Source: an uncultured cyanobacterium (GTDB lineage: Bacteria > Cyanobacteriota > Cyanobacteriia > Cyanobacteriales > Nostocaceae). From it: DNA of 34,015 bases. Every line of letters begins with the position of its first letter. Position 1 is the stretch's first letter. The DNA lies in contig CAIVAU010000123.1 of the NCBI GenBank assembly GCA_903903925.1, positions 1 through 34,015 of the forward strand, in the 5' to 3' direction. Of this stretch, positions 7,256 to 15,294 are shown piece after piece. Made by a program: the position numbers and the translations under genes. Below the pieces are notes generated by a model. It searched no databases, had not been told where the DNA came from, and saw nothing but the letters and a program-made list of their open reading frames with translations.

Positions 7256-8683
7256 TTAGTAAGCACCAGTTTTTTGCAGAACAGCCCAGAAAGTTTTCAG
7301 TAAGATCTCCACATCTAGCCAAAGTGACCAATTCTCGATGTAGGTAATATCTAATTTTACTGCATCTTCAAAGTTATCGATATTAGAGCGACCAGAAACC
7401 TGCCATAATCCAGTAATTCCAGGTAAAACTTCTTGTCGAATAAAGTGTGGTGTCTGGAACTTCTCTACATCTCTTACAGGGAGGGGACGAGGACCAACCA
7501 GACTCATCTCTCCCAGTAAAACATTAAACAGTTGCGGCAATTCATCCAAACTATAACGGCGGAGGAATTTGCCAAGGCGTGTGATGCGAGGATCGTCTTT
7601 GAGTTTAAATAATACACCATCTTTGATCTCATTTTTTGCTTCTAGGCCTGCCTGTAACTTTTCTGCATTGGCAACCATTGTTCGGAATTTCCACATTTTA
7701 AACTTCTTGCAATGCAAACCAATTCTTTCTTGCTTGAAAAAGATTTTTCCCGGAGAATCTAGCTTAATCAACAAAGCGATCGCCAGATAAACAGGTGATA
7801 GTATAAGCAACAGAATAATCGAACAACAAAGGTCAAAACTCCGCTTGACCCAAAAATCGCTGCCAGCGATAATTGGTGCTGGAATTGTCAGACAGGGGAC
7901 ATTACCAATCATCCAAAATACAGATTTAGGGTGACGAACGTCATTTTGTGAAGGGAGTATTCTTAGGGTAATGCCAGCAGTGTGAAAATTCCAGCAAACA
8001 TATAGACGATTCTTGATTACATTCCAAGAAACAAAGACCTCTACTATACCATGGTTGCGTAAATATTCAAAAGTTTCATCCCGGTTACTTCTGTCCAAGC
8101 AACTAGAGTCAGCTATTCCCTGTATTGTGTAGCAGTTCTCTTGTTCTATTAACCTAATATGACCCTCTTGATCTTCCACATCAGTGATGAGAACAACGGG
8201 ATAACAAATTGCTCCTCTCTTACGTAGGAGTTTAGTAACCACATTGAAGAGAAAGCGATCAGTAAAGACGAAGGCTATAGACAAAAACCAAAAGATGATA
8301 AAAGTTGAGCGTGAAACATAGTAATTTGGTTCGTAGAGAAAAGCAATTAGTAGGAGAAAAACTGCTGACAAGGAGACTGTTTTAAGTAGACTAGGGTAGT
8401 TACGACGATGGAAACCTGCACGATATAGTCCTGTGATGGCAATCATACCGATTTCAACTATCACAATGAGCAGTAGAAAAGATGTTCTTTGTGTCCAAGG
8501 AGATTCTAATGGCGTACCACAAAATACTGCTAACTTCCAAGCTAAGATTAGCGCAATGATATCTAGGGAGATAAGTGTGAGTATTCGCAGAAATTTTGTC
8601 GGTAATCCTCTCTGTATTCTTGTGCCTTTAGCGGATCTTAAATCTGGCTTTAAACTTACAACTGATAGAGGTTTGGAAGGCAT
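7256..8683 (-). CDS. Polyprenyl-phosphate sugar-phosphate transferase (initiating enzyme, WcaJ/CpsE/RfbP family)
   Basis: This enzyme starts repeat-unit synthesis by moving a sugar-1-phosphate from a nucleotide sugar onto undecaprenyl phosphate at the inner membrane. The 475 residues show the long form: four or five N-terminal helices (about 32-140), a nucleotide-binding-like middle region (about 160-260), and the bacterial sugar transferase domain from about 279. That domain has KRSFDLCCS, the re-entrant helix with SPVY, KMWKFRTM, the catalytic Asp-Glu pair D380-E381 in SLDELPQ, SLVGPRP and PGITGLWQVSGRS. The ATG at 8683 has AGGAG five bases upstream. A 195-bp gap separates it from the GH10 gene, so it may have its own promoter. 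The sugar is not predictable from sequence; glucose-1-P or galactose-1-P are usual. Confidence 0.92.
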   Translation of the reverse strand: MPSKPLSVVSLKPDLRSAKGTRIQRGLPTKFLRILTLISLDIIALILAWKLAVFCGTPLESPWTQRTSFLLLIVIVEIGMIAITGLYRAGFHRRNYPSLLKTVSLSAVFLLLIAFLYEPNYYVSRSTFIIFWFLSIAFVFTDRFLFNVVTKLLRKRGAICYPVVLITDVEDQEGHIRLIEQENCYTIQGIADSSCLDRSNRDETFEYLRNHGIVEVFVSWNVIKNRLYVCWNFHTAGITLRILPSQNDVRHPKSVFWMIGNVPCLTIPAPIIAGSDFWVKRSFDLCCSIILLLILSPVYLAIALLIKLDSPGKIFFKQERIGLHCKKFKMWKFRTMVANAEKLQAGLEAKNEIKDGVLFKLKDDPRITRLGKFLRRYSLDELPQLFNVLLGEMSLVGPRPLPVRDVEKFQTPHFIRQEVLPGITGLWQVSGRSNIDNFEDAVKLDITYIENWSLWLDVEILLKTFWAVLQKTGAY

Positions 8684-8878
8684 GATTATTGCTCCTGTAT
8701 TTTAAGCTCTAAGATTTGCGGTAACCACTGCTTGTTCATTAGAGTCATCGCCAAATTTAAAAAAACATAATATTTAGTAAAAATTATGATCAAAGCACAT
8801 GCACATAGATAATATTCCGGTTTTTTTACAAAGAATAATGAGTGTTAAAGTCAATAGCTGTTATTAGTTGAAAATCGC

Positions 8879-10051
8879 CTAATGTTTTGGAGATTTATCA
8901 AATGCTCTTGCTATAGCATTCCATGCCAACTTAGGTTTAAGGTTGACATCTAATGGTAAAGGACGTACTAATGCGCCATCTGAGCGGGGAGAATAGATTG
9001 AGAGCCAGCTATAGCGATCGCTCAATCCCCAAGTTAATACTGCAATTACCGCTGGTTCATCTAACACGACGGAAAGATAGTCTTCATAGGCAGCGGCGAT
9101 AATGTGATCGCGAACAGTAGGATCTACAGGTAATCTTTGGTCTTTTACATCTAGTTCGGTAATCAGAATTTTTAGACCTAGACTCGCAACATCATTAAGA
9201 AACTTCTGCAGTTTTTTAGGATTGAAATGGGTTTCATCACCTGCTAAGTGAGATTGTATACCCAAGGCATGAATCGGTGTGCCTTTAGATTTCAAACGTT
9301 CTAGCAATTTCAGAACAGCAGATCTTCTCGCTTCGTGGGTGGGGATGTCATACTCTAGCCCAGCCTCGTTGTAGACCAGTAAGGCTTTGGGATCAGCTTC
9401 AGCCGCAACCCGAAAGGCAAGTTCAATGTAATCTGGACCTAAAAACTCAAACCATGGAGTGTTTTTGTTTCTCAAGCCGTCAGATCGACCGTCGTCTGGT
9501 TCAATCGCCTCATTGACAACATCCCAGGAGTGCATTTGCCCAGCATAGTGTTTAGTAACAGTTGCGATATGTTCTGTGAAGAATTTTTCGGCGTTCTGAG
9601 GGTTAACTATTTCTTTAAACCATTTAGGCAGGGCGTAATGCCAGACCAAAGTATGTCCCCGAAAAAGCATGCCGTGAGTGTGGGCAAATTTGACCAGCCA
9701 ATCACCTTCACTAAAGTCAAATTTATTTGGTGCAGGGCGTAGGGCGTTCCACTTAAGTGCACCTTCTGGAACTAAAATATTACACTCTTTAGTAAAGCGA
9801 GTTGCAAAGGCAGTGTCTGGGGAGAGTTTATCTTCACCACTAGCTGAGCCAAAAAACAATCCTTTATCAAGGGCACGCTCTCGCAAAGTCTTTTTCCCAA
9901 GAATTTTAAAGTCTCTTGTTGGATTGTCAAGCATTTGGATTTGACGATTTTGCTGTTCAATCTTGGCTATCTCTACAGCCTTTATAGTGGTCAGACTGGC
10001 TAAACCCATGCATAGGGTACGTCGCCTAGTCACTAATCGATAATTGGGCAT
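8879..10051 (-). CDS. Glycoside hydrolase family 10 (endo-beta-1,4-xylanase-like)
   Basis: GH10 enzymes are retaining endo-hydrolases of beta-1,4-xylose or related backbones. The 390-residue protein begins with a twin-arginine-like stretch (TRRRTLCMGLASL, residues 8-20) and a short hydrophobic core, suggesting Tat export. The catalytic barrel spans about 55-385. It contains EGALKWNALRP (substrate-binding K and N), RGHTLVWH at 131-138, the acid/base E181 in WDVVNEA, GIQSHL at 264-269, the nucleophile E299 in ITELDV, and LTWGLSDRYSW near the end. All key residues are present, so it should be active. It lies inside the polysaccharide train rather than with sugar-uptake genes. A role in trimming or releasing the cell's own polymer is therefore more likely than feeding on plant xylan. 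Substrate is inference. Confidence 0.88.
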   Translation of the reverse strand: MPNYRLVTRRRTLCMGLASLTTIKAVEIAKIEQQNRQIQMLDNPTRDFKILGKKTLRERALDKGLFFGSASGEDKLSPDTAFATRFTKECNILVPEGALKWNALRPAPNKFDFSEGDWLVKFAHTHGMLFRGHTLVWHYALPKWFKEIVNPQNAEKFFTEHIATVTKHYAGQMHSWDVVNEAIEPDDGRSDGLRNKNTPWFEFLGPDYIELAFRVAAEADPKALLVYNEAGLEYDIPTHEARRSAVLKLLERLKSKGTPIHALGIQSHLAGDETHFNPKKLQKFLNDVASLGLKILITELDVKDQRLPVDPTVRDHIIAAAYEDYLSVVLDEPAVIAVLTWGLSDRYSWLSIYSPRSDGALVRPLPLDVNLKPKLAWNAIARAFDKSPKH

Positions 10052-10101
10052 TGATAATCTCCCCTAGAACGATGTTTAATAACAAGCTGCTAGCATCTAC
10101 G

Positions 10102-11283
10102 CTACCTATCTGAAATGACCAAATCTCGTGAATCTACCAAGACTTCATTGAAAAATTGACCAATACGCCAACTTTGAGATTCAAAAGAATAGGATTTGTG
10201 AGCTGTCTCCATATTCTGGCGGAGCGAAGATAGCATCTGCTTATTGCGAAGAGATGCAGCTAATTCATCAACATGAGAAAAAGTAAATCCGAAAGGTTTA
10301 TCTTTCCAGTATTCTTGAACAAACCTACTGGTTTTCGTCACTGCTAATGGGGTTGTAGAGGTTAGAGAATAGGCAAAACGAGTGCATAGACATGAAGAAA
10401 CCCAACGGCGCATTGTACTGTTACATTCGTTGTACATCACTAAATGAGCATCAAACTGAGAAATATATTGAGCCAATCTCCCTTCAAATAGATCTTTATT
10501 AGAGAAATTAGGATAAAGATGAAAATTAGGAATATTCCTTGTCTCTGCTTGCGACGGTAGGAAAATATGAACTCCTTGTTCTGCCAATTGCTTAAAAAAA
10601 GAACCTAACGAATCTCTACCAAGAGTAGAAAATTTGAGACCTAAAAAAGAATACTTGCGCCACAGGTGACGACCTTGTCCAGTGAAAATAATATGAGGAT
10701 TTTCATCAAAACGTTTGAGTTGTGGCACATTATCATCTTTAGTACCATTTAAAAAAAATGCTTTCTCAAGGAATGGCTCAATTATTACCAAGTAAGGTTT
10801 GTTAGCTGCTTGTGGAATATTTTTTACAAATGTTTCTCTCTGAATATTTGAATAAAAAATGTATCTATTTATCAATGAGTTTGCATTTTTATACCGCCAA
10901 TTCATGCGGACTTCAGTTAATTCATTCGCAGCACTAGGATAGGTAGTTACACTATGAATAACTTTAGCATTAGTGTAGATTTTTTTGACCATTTTTAGAG
11001 TCTTTAAAATTAATGCACCTTCCCAAGAAAATAAGATATCGGGTGTTCCTCCCAGGTAACTCTCTAATTTATTTTGGGTATCTATGGAAAATGTATCCCA
11101 AATGTGAAATATAGGAATATCACTTCCTTCTAATCCCCAATTCTCGATTTCAATCTGAGTTGGTACAGACTTTCTACACCCTAAAACTGCAATATTATAG
11201 CCTAAACTTTTTAACCCATATATCCAATTGGTACAAATAGGATTCTCAAGAAAAGCTATAACAACAACTCCAATTTTCAACAT
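10102..11283 (-). CDS. Putative glycosyltransferase (GT-B/GT4-like)
   Basis: The 393-residue soluble protein starts with a beta strand and glycine turn (KIGVVVIAFLENP), as in GT-B enzymes. The first half has a Rossmann-like alternation and HSVTTYPSAANE around residues 125-136. The second half has IIFTGQGRHLW at about 205, DAHLVMYNE, the donor-site-like segment STTPLAVTK near 335, and a helical C-terminus with SFESQSWRIGQFF typical of group-1 transferases. No catalytic residue can be fixed with certainty, so this could be a divergent GT4 or an uncharacterised GT-B. Context in the middle of the train supports a sugar transferase acting on the lipid-linked repeat unit at the cytoplasmic face. 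The donor is unknown. Confidence 0.6.
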   Translation of the reverse strand: MLKIGVVVIAFLENPICTNWIYGLKSLGYNIAVLGCRKSVPTQIEIENWGLEGSDIPIFHIWDTFSIDTQNKLESYLGGTPDILFSWEGALILKTLKMVKKIYTNAKVIHSVTTYPSAANELTEVRMNWRYKNANSLINRYIFYSNIQRETFVKNIPQAANKPYLVIIEPFLEKAFFLNGTKDDNVPQLKRFDENPHIIFTGQGRHLWRKYSFLGLKFSTLGRDSLGSFFKQLAEQGVHIFLPSQAETRNIPNFHLYPNFSNKDLFEGRLAQYISQFDAHLVMYNECNSTMRRWVSSCLCTRFAYSLTSTTPLAVTKTSRFVQEYWKDKPFGFTFSHVDELAASLRNKQMLSSLRQNMETAHKSYSFESQSWRIGQFFNEVLVDSRDLVISDR

Positions 11284-11358
11284 CTTTATTTAGCTTTGTA
11301 ATAGATTTTGAAATCAGCTTTTATAGCTGCTTTGAATGTGGTTGATGATCCATGTCAA

Positions 11359-12114
11359 TTAAGTATTGAGCATCTCCCATAAAAATAGTTTGGCTACGAA
11401 CCAAGGCTCTAGTAAGTAACGTTTCCAAAGTCTTTTAGGCTCGCTCAACAGGCGATACAACCATTCCAAACCCAACTCCCCCATCCAACGAGGAGGAGTA
11501 GGAACGGCTCCCGCTACATAGTCAATGCAGGCTCCACTAGTCAGAATTGCGTTGGTCTGGATCTGATCTAGATTGTCTAAAATCCAGTACTCTTGCCGTG
11601 GCATACCCATTCCCACCATCAATACATGGGGTTGATAAGCATTAATTTTGTCCAGAGTAGCAAGGGTTTCTGAACTATCTTTTTGAAGGTTGATGTAGCC
11701 GTGGGCGACAGAAATCTGTAAACCAGCAAACTGCTCTCGCAAGATTCTAGCTCCTTTTTCTGCGACTCCTGGCTTTGATCCCAGGTAAAAGATGCGCCAA
11801 CCCTTCTGTTGTGCTTCACCCATGAGGAACCACACCCAGTCAGCGTAGGTCACTCGTTGCTCTCGCTTCAGTGGAAAACCCCGCAGCTTTCCCAGGAAAA
11901 CCAGAGGCATACCGTCAATATGAGTATAGTCAGCTTTAGCGTAGAAGTTTCGCATTTTAGCGTCGTGATGATAGATATAAAGGCTATGGAGGTTATGATT
12001 AGCAATAATCCATTGTTTATTTTTCCTAATAGATTCTGCAATTAGCAAATTGAGTTCAGGAATAGTGAGTGCATCGACTTCAACACCAAGAAATGCATAT
12101 CGCGATCGCTTCAT
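11359..12114 (-). CDS. WecG/TagA/CpsF family glycosyltransferase (GT26)
   Basis: The 251-residue protein is typical in length for GT26, which adds N-acetylmannosamine(uronate) or another sugar as second residue on a polyprenyl-linked intermediate. Visible family features are VEVDALTIPEL near the N-terminus, HIDGMPLVFLGKLRG (conserved Asp D67 and G68), YADWVWFLM, IFYLGSKPGVAEKGA, LMVGMGMPRQEYW and the C-terminal GLEWLYRLLSEPKRLWKRY. The usual 'G-S/T-D-L' after the RV motif is replaced by TYADW. In bacillar enzymes the C-terminal basic helix docks the protein to the membrane. It sits 101 bp after the preceding glycosyltransferase gene; a hairpin at 12162-12184 lies between them. Confidence 0.88.
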   Translation of the reverse strand: MKRSRYAFLGVEVDALTIPELNLLIAESIRKNKQWIIANHNLHSLYIYHHDAKMRNFYAKADYTHIDGMPLVFLGKLRGFPLKREQRVTYADWVWFLMGEAQQKGWRIFYLGSKPGVAEKGARILREQFAGLQISVAHGYINLQKDSSETLATLDKINAYQPHVLMVGMGMPRQEYWILDNLDQIQTNAILTSGACIDYVAGAVPTPPRWMGELGLEWLYRLLSEPKRLWKRYLLEPWFVAKLFLWEMLNT

Positions 12115-12161
12115 AAGAACAGATGTCTGAATTTCTATTTATTAATTGCGGCAAAAATTTC

Positions 12162-12184
12162 CCCGTCAAACTTTGGTTTGAGGG
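12162..12184 (-). terminator. Intergenic hairpin in the polysaccharide train (possible attenuator)
   Basis: TCAAAC (12166-12171) pairs with GTTTGA (12176-12181) across a four-base loop, extended by CCC (12162-12164) with GGG (12182-12184) and one bulged G. On the leftward transcript it is followed by GAAATTTTTGC. The tract is short and displaced, so partial termination or an RNA-processing hairpin between adjacent transferase genes is likelier than full termination. Confidence 0.35.
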
Positions 12185-12215
12185 CTACTTTAAGGACTAG
12201 GTGATAGTTATGAAT

Positions 12216-13364
12216 TCAAAGGTTCGCTGTTTCCAAAAGAATCTCAGCAATGCTTTGCGCTTTTGCACTCCAAGAGTATCTGTCTCGAACCATAGTATAT
12301 GCTGCTTCCGCAAGTGACTGGTATTTTTCCAAATTTAATGCTGCGTCAAGCACCACACTAGCAACCTCTGGAGCAGAATATCCTGTGACCAATACATGTT
12401 GTAGGTGATGAAATTCATCCAAACCTCGCAAGCCTTCAGGTGTGGATACCACTAATTTCCTAGTGGCAAAATAATCAAGTGCCTTATTACGCGCTCCGCC
12501 TGCAACTGCCTGCTTTGAAAATGGAAGAAGACCTATGTCTGAATATCTAAGATAATTAACAAAATCTTTTCGTTCTGGTAAGAAACCCATAAAAGTTATA
12601 TTCGATGGTAAAGCATGTTCAATTTCAGTGCTATCTCGCCCAATTACGACAATGTGAACATTTTGGCGATGAGACTCAAGGTATTGAGCAATTTCAATAG
12701 TCATTGATACAGACATGTCGTTACTTGGAAACTGAAATGCTTTCGGAGCAACAACAACGACTATTTTGGCTGGTCGTAACGCTTGATATGGGTCTTCTTC
12801 AAGGGGAAACTTAGCATGGAGTATATCTTCTGCCACTCCATTGCCTATGGAATAAATTTTGCGTGGTTTGTTACCATACCATTGAGAAATTAGACTAGGA
12901 GTTGACTCACCTGCAGCAATAATTGGATTACCAGAGAAGATAAGTACTCCCTGAGCAATGTATGTCTTAATAAAGAGGATAAATTCCTTGAACGGATTTG
13001 CAACGGAAGACAAGCGGCTCCAGTATTCAAAGGCAGAAAAAGTATGAAAATCGAACACAAGAGAGCAGTTTGTCGATCCTGTTGTCAGTGCAATCAGAGC
13101 AGCCAATCCTGGCAGAGTTTCTTGAACGTACATAACATCTGGACGAAACTCGTCTATACACTTTTGAATTGCCCGAATATATGAAATCAATTTTCTTGTT
13201 CCAACAGATACAGAGGGCGCATAGTTAACTGCTGAACAATCTAAACCAATTTGAAAAACATCGAAATATTTGACAAGATATTGTCCAAGGAAGAAAGGTC
13301 TTGTAAACGCACCGAATGGTTGATTTGAATCAAGAGTGGAAACTATCAGTAAGCGGTTGCTCAT
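12216..13364 (-). CDS. Glycosyltransferase family 4-like protein
   Basis: The 382-residue GT-B protein begins NRLLIVSTLD with a nearby GAFTRPFFL glycine loop. The middle has RPDVMYVQETLPGLAAL and the linker strand PAKIVVVVAPKAF. The donor half contains IVVIGRDSTEIE, ITFMGFLPERKDFVNYL, DIGLLPFSK and the nucleotide-sugar site GARNKALDYFATRKLVVSTP followed by EGLRGL. The 'K-A-L-D-Y' here corresponds to the GT4 'K-x-x-E-x' helix with Asp in place of Glu. It probably adds one sugar of the repeat unit in the cytoplasm. Its start lies four bases from the stop of the next gene upstream in transcription (13369), so the two are tightly coupled. Donor and linkage cannot be read from the sequence. Confidence 0.78.
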   Translation of the reverse strand: MSNRLLIVSTLDSNQPFGAFTRPFFLGQYLVKYFDVFQIGLDCSAVNYAPSVSVGTRKLISYIRAIQKCIDEFRPDVMYVQETLPGLAALIALTTGSTNCSLVFDFHTFSAFEYWSRLSSVANPFKEFILFIKTYIAQGVLIFSGNPIIAAGESTPSLISQWYGNKPRKIYSIGNGVAEDILHAKFPLEEDPYQALRPAKIVVVVAPKAFQFPSNDMSVSMTIEIAQYLESHRQNVHIVVIGRDSTEIEHALPSNITFMGFLPERKDFVNYLRYSDIGLLPFSKQAVAGGARNKALDYFATRKLVVSTPEGLRGLDEFHHLQHVLVTGYSAPEVASVVLDAALNLEKYQSLAEAAYTMVRDRYSWSAKAQSIAEILLETANL

Positions 13365-13368
13365 AAAG

Positions 13369-14388
13369 TTAATCTGTACCTAATAAACGCTCCATCACAT
13401 CACTGATATTAATTTTTATATTATAATTAAGTAATTTTTGCTCTACACTTCTTACTTTAAGTAAGTAATCGTGACTAATCTTTTTAAAAGGCATATCATG
13501 TTTAGCGACTCCTTCACATAGCCAGCGATATCTATCTGAGTTTTTGTTAATCTTCTTGAGATTATTCAAACGGTTTTGCCAATTTTTATAGAAAAACATA
13601 TTAAAATAATGAATTGATACTATTTCATCAAAATTCTTTAGCTTAGATTCTTGAGTAAGACGGTTATGCAAAGGCAAAGGGTAGCTGTAAGAGGGAGAAA
13701 AGGTAAATACATCTTCTTCCATTGAAGATACAGTCGCAGATAAAACCGTTTGATCTGTAAAATAATATCCTTGAGATGGAGCAAGTTTGTGTTGCATAAC
13801 TTTCTCAAAATTATTTTTCCAAGCTGTAAAAATACCAGCATTTTTTCTGACAGCAACTAGTCCAGAGTTCCAATAAGCTCTAATCTTCTTATTGCCAATA
13901 GGGGTGTGGATATAGACTTCGTGCTTAACATCAAGTAATTCATAGAGTTTTTGCCAATAATCGTCTTGAATATCCTCTTTCCCTTTAGAGCCAATACCTT
14001 TCCCATATTCAGGACGCAGTCCCACATTATAATTTGGTGGCAATAACAATTCTTTAGGTTCAGAAAAAATGCATTTATCGCTGTCTAAAAAAACTAAGAT
14101 TTCTGCATCTATGTTTTTTTCTGCGTAAGCACAAGCTAAAGGTTTATTAGCAAGGTAATAATCATGGTACTCTGTATTGAGTAGGATTTGTTGATGAACA
14201 ACTTTTAGGGAATCAAATAAGTTTCTTGTTTTGCTAGAAATAGGCTCACCTTTTCGAGGATGGAAGCTATATATAGGGGTATCTTTTAATTCTCCTCCAA
14301 ATTTTCGGATACTTTCAGCCAATAGCAAAGATTGCTTTTCCAGACGACCTGGTTCTGTACAAATTAAAAATGCAATAGGTATGGACAT
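13369..14388 (-). CDS. Putative GT-A-fold transferase with DSD motif, family uncertain
   Basis: The 339-residue protein begins SIPIAFLICTEPG, a GT-A-like first strand. It has ILVFLDSDKCIF at about 97-108, where D102-S103-D104 fits the metal-binding DxD motif. YWNSGLVAVRK near 185 and DQTVLSA near 225 resemble the 'NSG' and 'DQ' segments of GT8-type or nucleotide-diphospho-sugar transferases, and IHYFNMFF near 270 could be the late His motif. No signal peptide or membrane segment is visible, so it should act in the cytoplasm. I cannot assign a named CAZy family with confidence. It is sandwiched with gaps of 4 and 18 bp in the transferase block and is AT-rich. Confidence 0.6.
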   Translation of the reverse strand: MSIPIAFLICTEPGRLEKQSLLLAESIRKFGGELKDTPIYSFHPRKGEPISSKTRNLFDSLKVVHQQILLNTEYHDYYLANKPLACAYAEKNIDAEILVFLDSDKCIFSEPKELLLPPNYNVGLRPEYGKGIGSKGKEDIQDDYWQKLYELLDVKHEVYIHTPIGNKKIRAYWNSGLVAVRKNAGIFTAWKNNFEKVMQHKLAPSQGYYFTDQTVLSATVSSMEEDVFTFSPSYSYPLPLHNRLTQESKLKNFDEIVSIHYFNMFFYKNWQNRLNNLKKINKNSDRYRWLCEGVAKHDMPFKKISHDYLLKVRSVEQKLLNYNIKINISDVMERLLGTD

Positions 14389-14406
14389 AATTAATCGCTT
14401 TATACT

Positions 14407-15294
14407 TCAATCATGAAATGAAGGAGATGCACTCAAATCTCTATAACCTATAACTGCACGCAGATAAGGCAAAATCCAATAGACAAACCAGAATGCACCG
14501 GAGTGTCTTTTGACGAAAATAGTCCATGCTTGAATTGGATAACCTTTAGGTTGAAGCGCTTTTCTTAAGCGTTCATCAATAGGAAGCTTGGTATCTACCC
14601 AACTCCCGTGAACAGAGTTTTTCGAGCAAGTACCCACACATCCGGGTGCTATCCATACAGAACATCCCTGTTTACGGGCTCTCAATCCATAATCTAGGTC
14701 TCCTAATGTATGGATGAAAGCAGCATCTAAATTACCTACCTTTTCTGCGACAGAATGTGGAATGAGTACACAGTTTCCAAACATTGTGTCGCACTCCTGA
14801 AGATCCTGACTTGGGTGTACAAATTCGTACTTATTAGAGTGCCAACGCTTTGTGCGCATAGCACCACCATAAGTCGGTTTGCCTGTCTCTATATCTTTTG
14901 TTGAACCAACAATTATAGAATTTTTGTAACCGCGTTCTGCTAGATACTGATGGTTGTCAAGTAATTTTGTCAGGGATTTAGGGTTCAGTAAAGTGTCGTC
15001 ATTCAGCCAGAGGTAATATTCATAGTTCTCCTCAAGGGCAGCAGCAAATGCCAACCGCATTCCTCCTACCCAGAAGAGGTTCCCATTGCCCTGAAGGATC
15101 TTAACTTCTGGATAATTTTCCTTGACTGCCTCCGTAGTAGCATCAGAGCTACCATCATCTACTAGATAAACATCAAAAGTTATATCCTGTTGATAAAGTG
15201 CTTGCAAACAAGCCAAAGTTGTATCGCGTCTGTTGTGACAGGTCATTAACACTGCTAATTTTACATATTTCTTTTCAAAGTTAGTCTCATACAT
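14407..15294 (-). CDS. Glycosyltransferase family 2 (rhamnosyltransferase-like)
   Basis: The 295-residue inverting GT-A enzyme starts with VKLAVLMTCHNRRDTTLACL. It has the nucleotide-binding VDDGSSD at 45-51, the metal site WLNDDT at 96-101, FWVGGMRLAF between them and the acceptor/catalytic-type GDLDYGLRARKQG. This set is typical of rhamnosyltransferase-like GT2 proteins. I place the start at the ATG at 15294 rather than at an upstream in-frame ATG (15342), because the upstream 16 residues lie inside the previous gene. The chosen ATG overlaps the polymerase stop as ATGTATGA, an arrangement expected for translational coupling. A hydrophobic C-terminus (FWFVYWILPYLRAVI) may touch the membrane. 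Confidence 0.85.
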   Translation of the reverse strand: MYETNFEKKYVKLAVLMTCHNRRDTTLACLQALYQQDITFDVYLVDDGSSDATTEAVKENYPEVKILQGNGNLFWVGGMRLAFAAALEENYEYYLWLNDDTLLNPKSLTKLLDNHQYLAERGYKNSIIVGSTKDIETGKPTYGGAMRTKRWHSNKYEFVHPSQDLQECDTMFGNCVLIPHSVAEKVGNLDAAFIHTLGDLDYGLRARKQGCSVWIAPGCVGTCSKNSVHGSWVDTKLPIDERLRKALQPKGYPIQAWTIFVKRHSGAFWFVYWILPYLRAVIGYRDLSASPSFHD

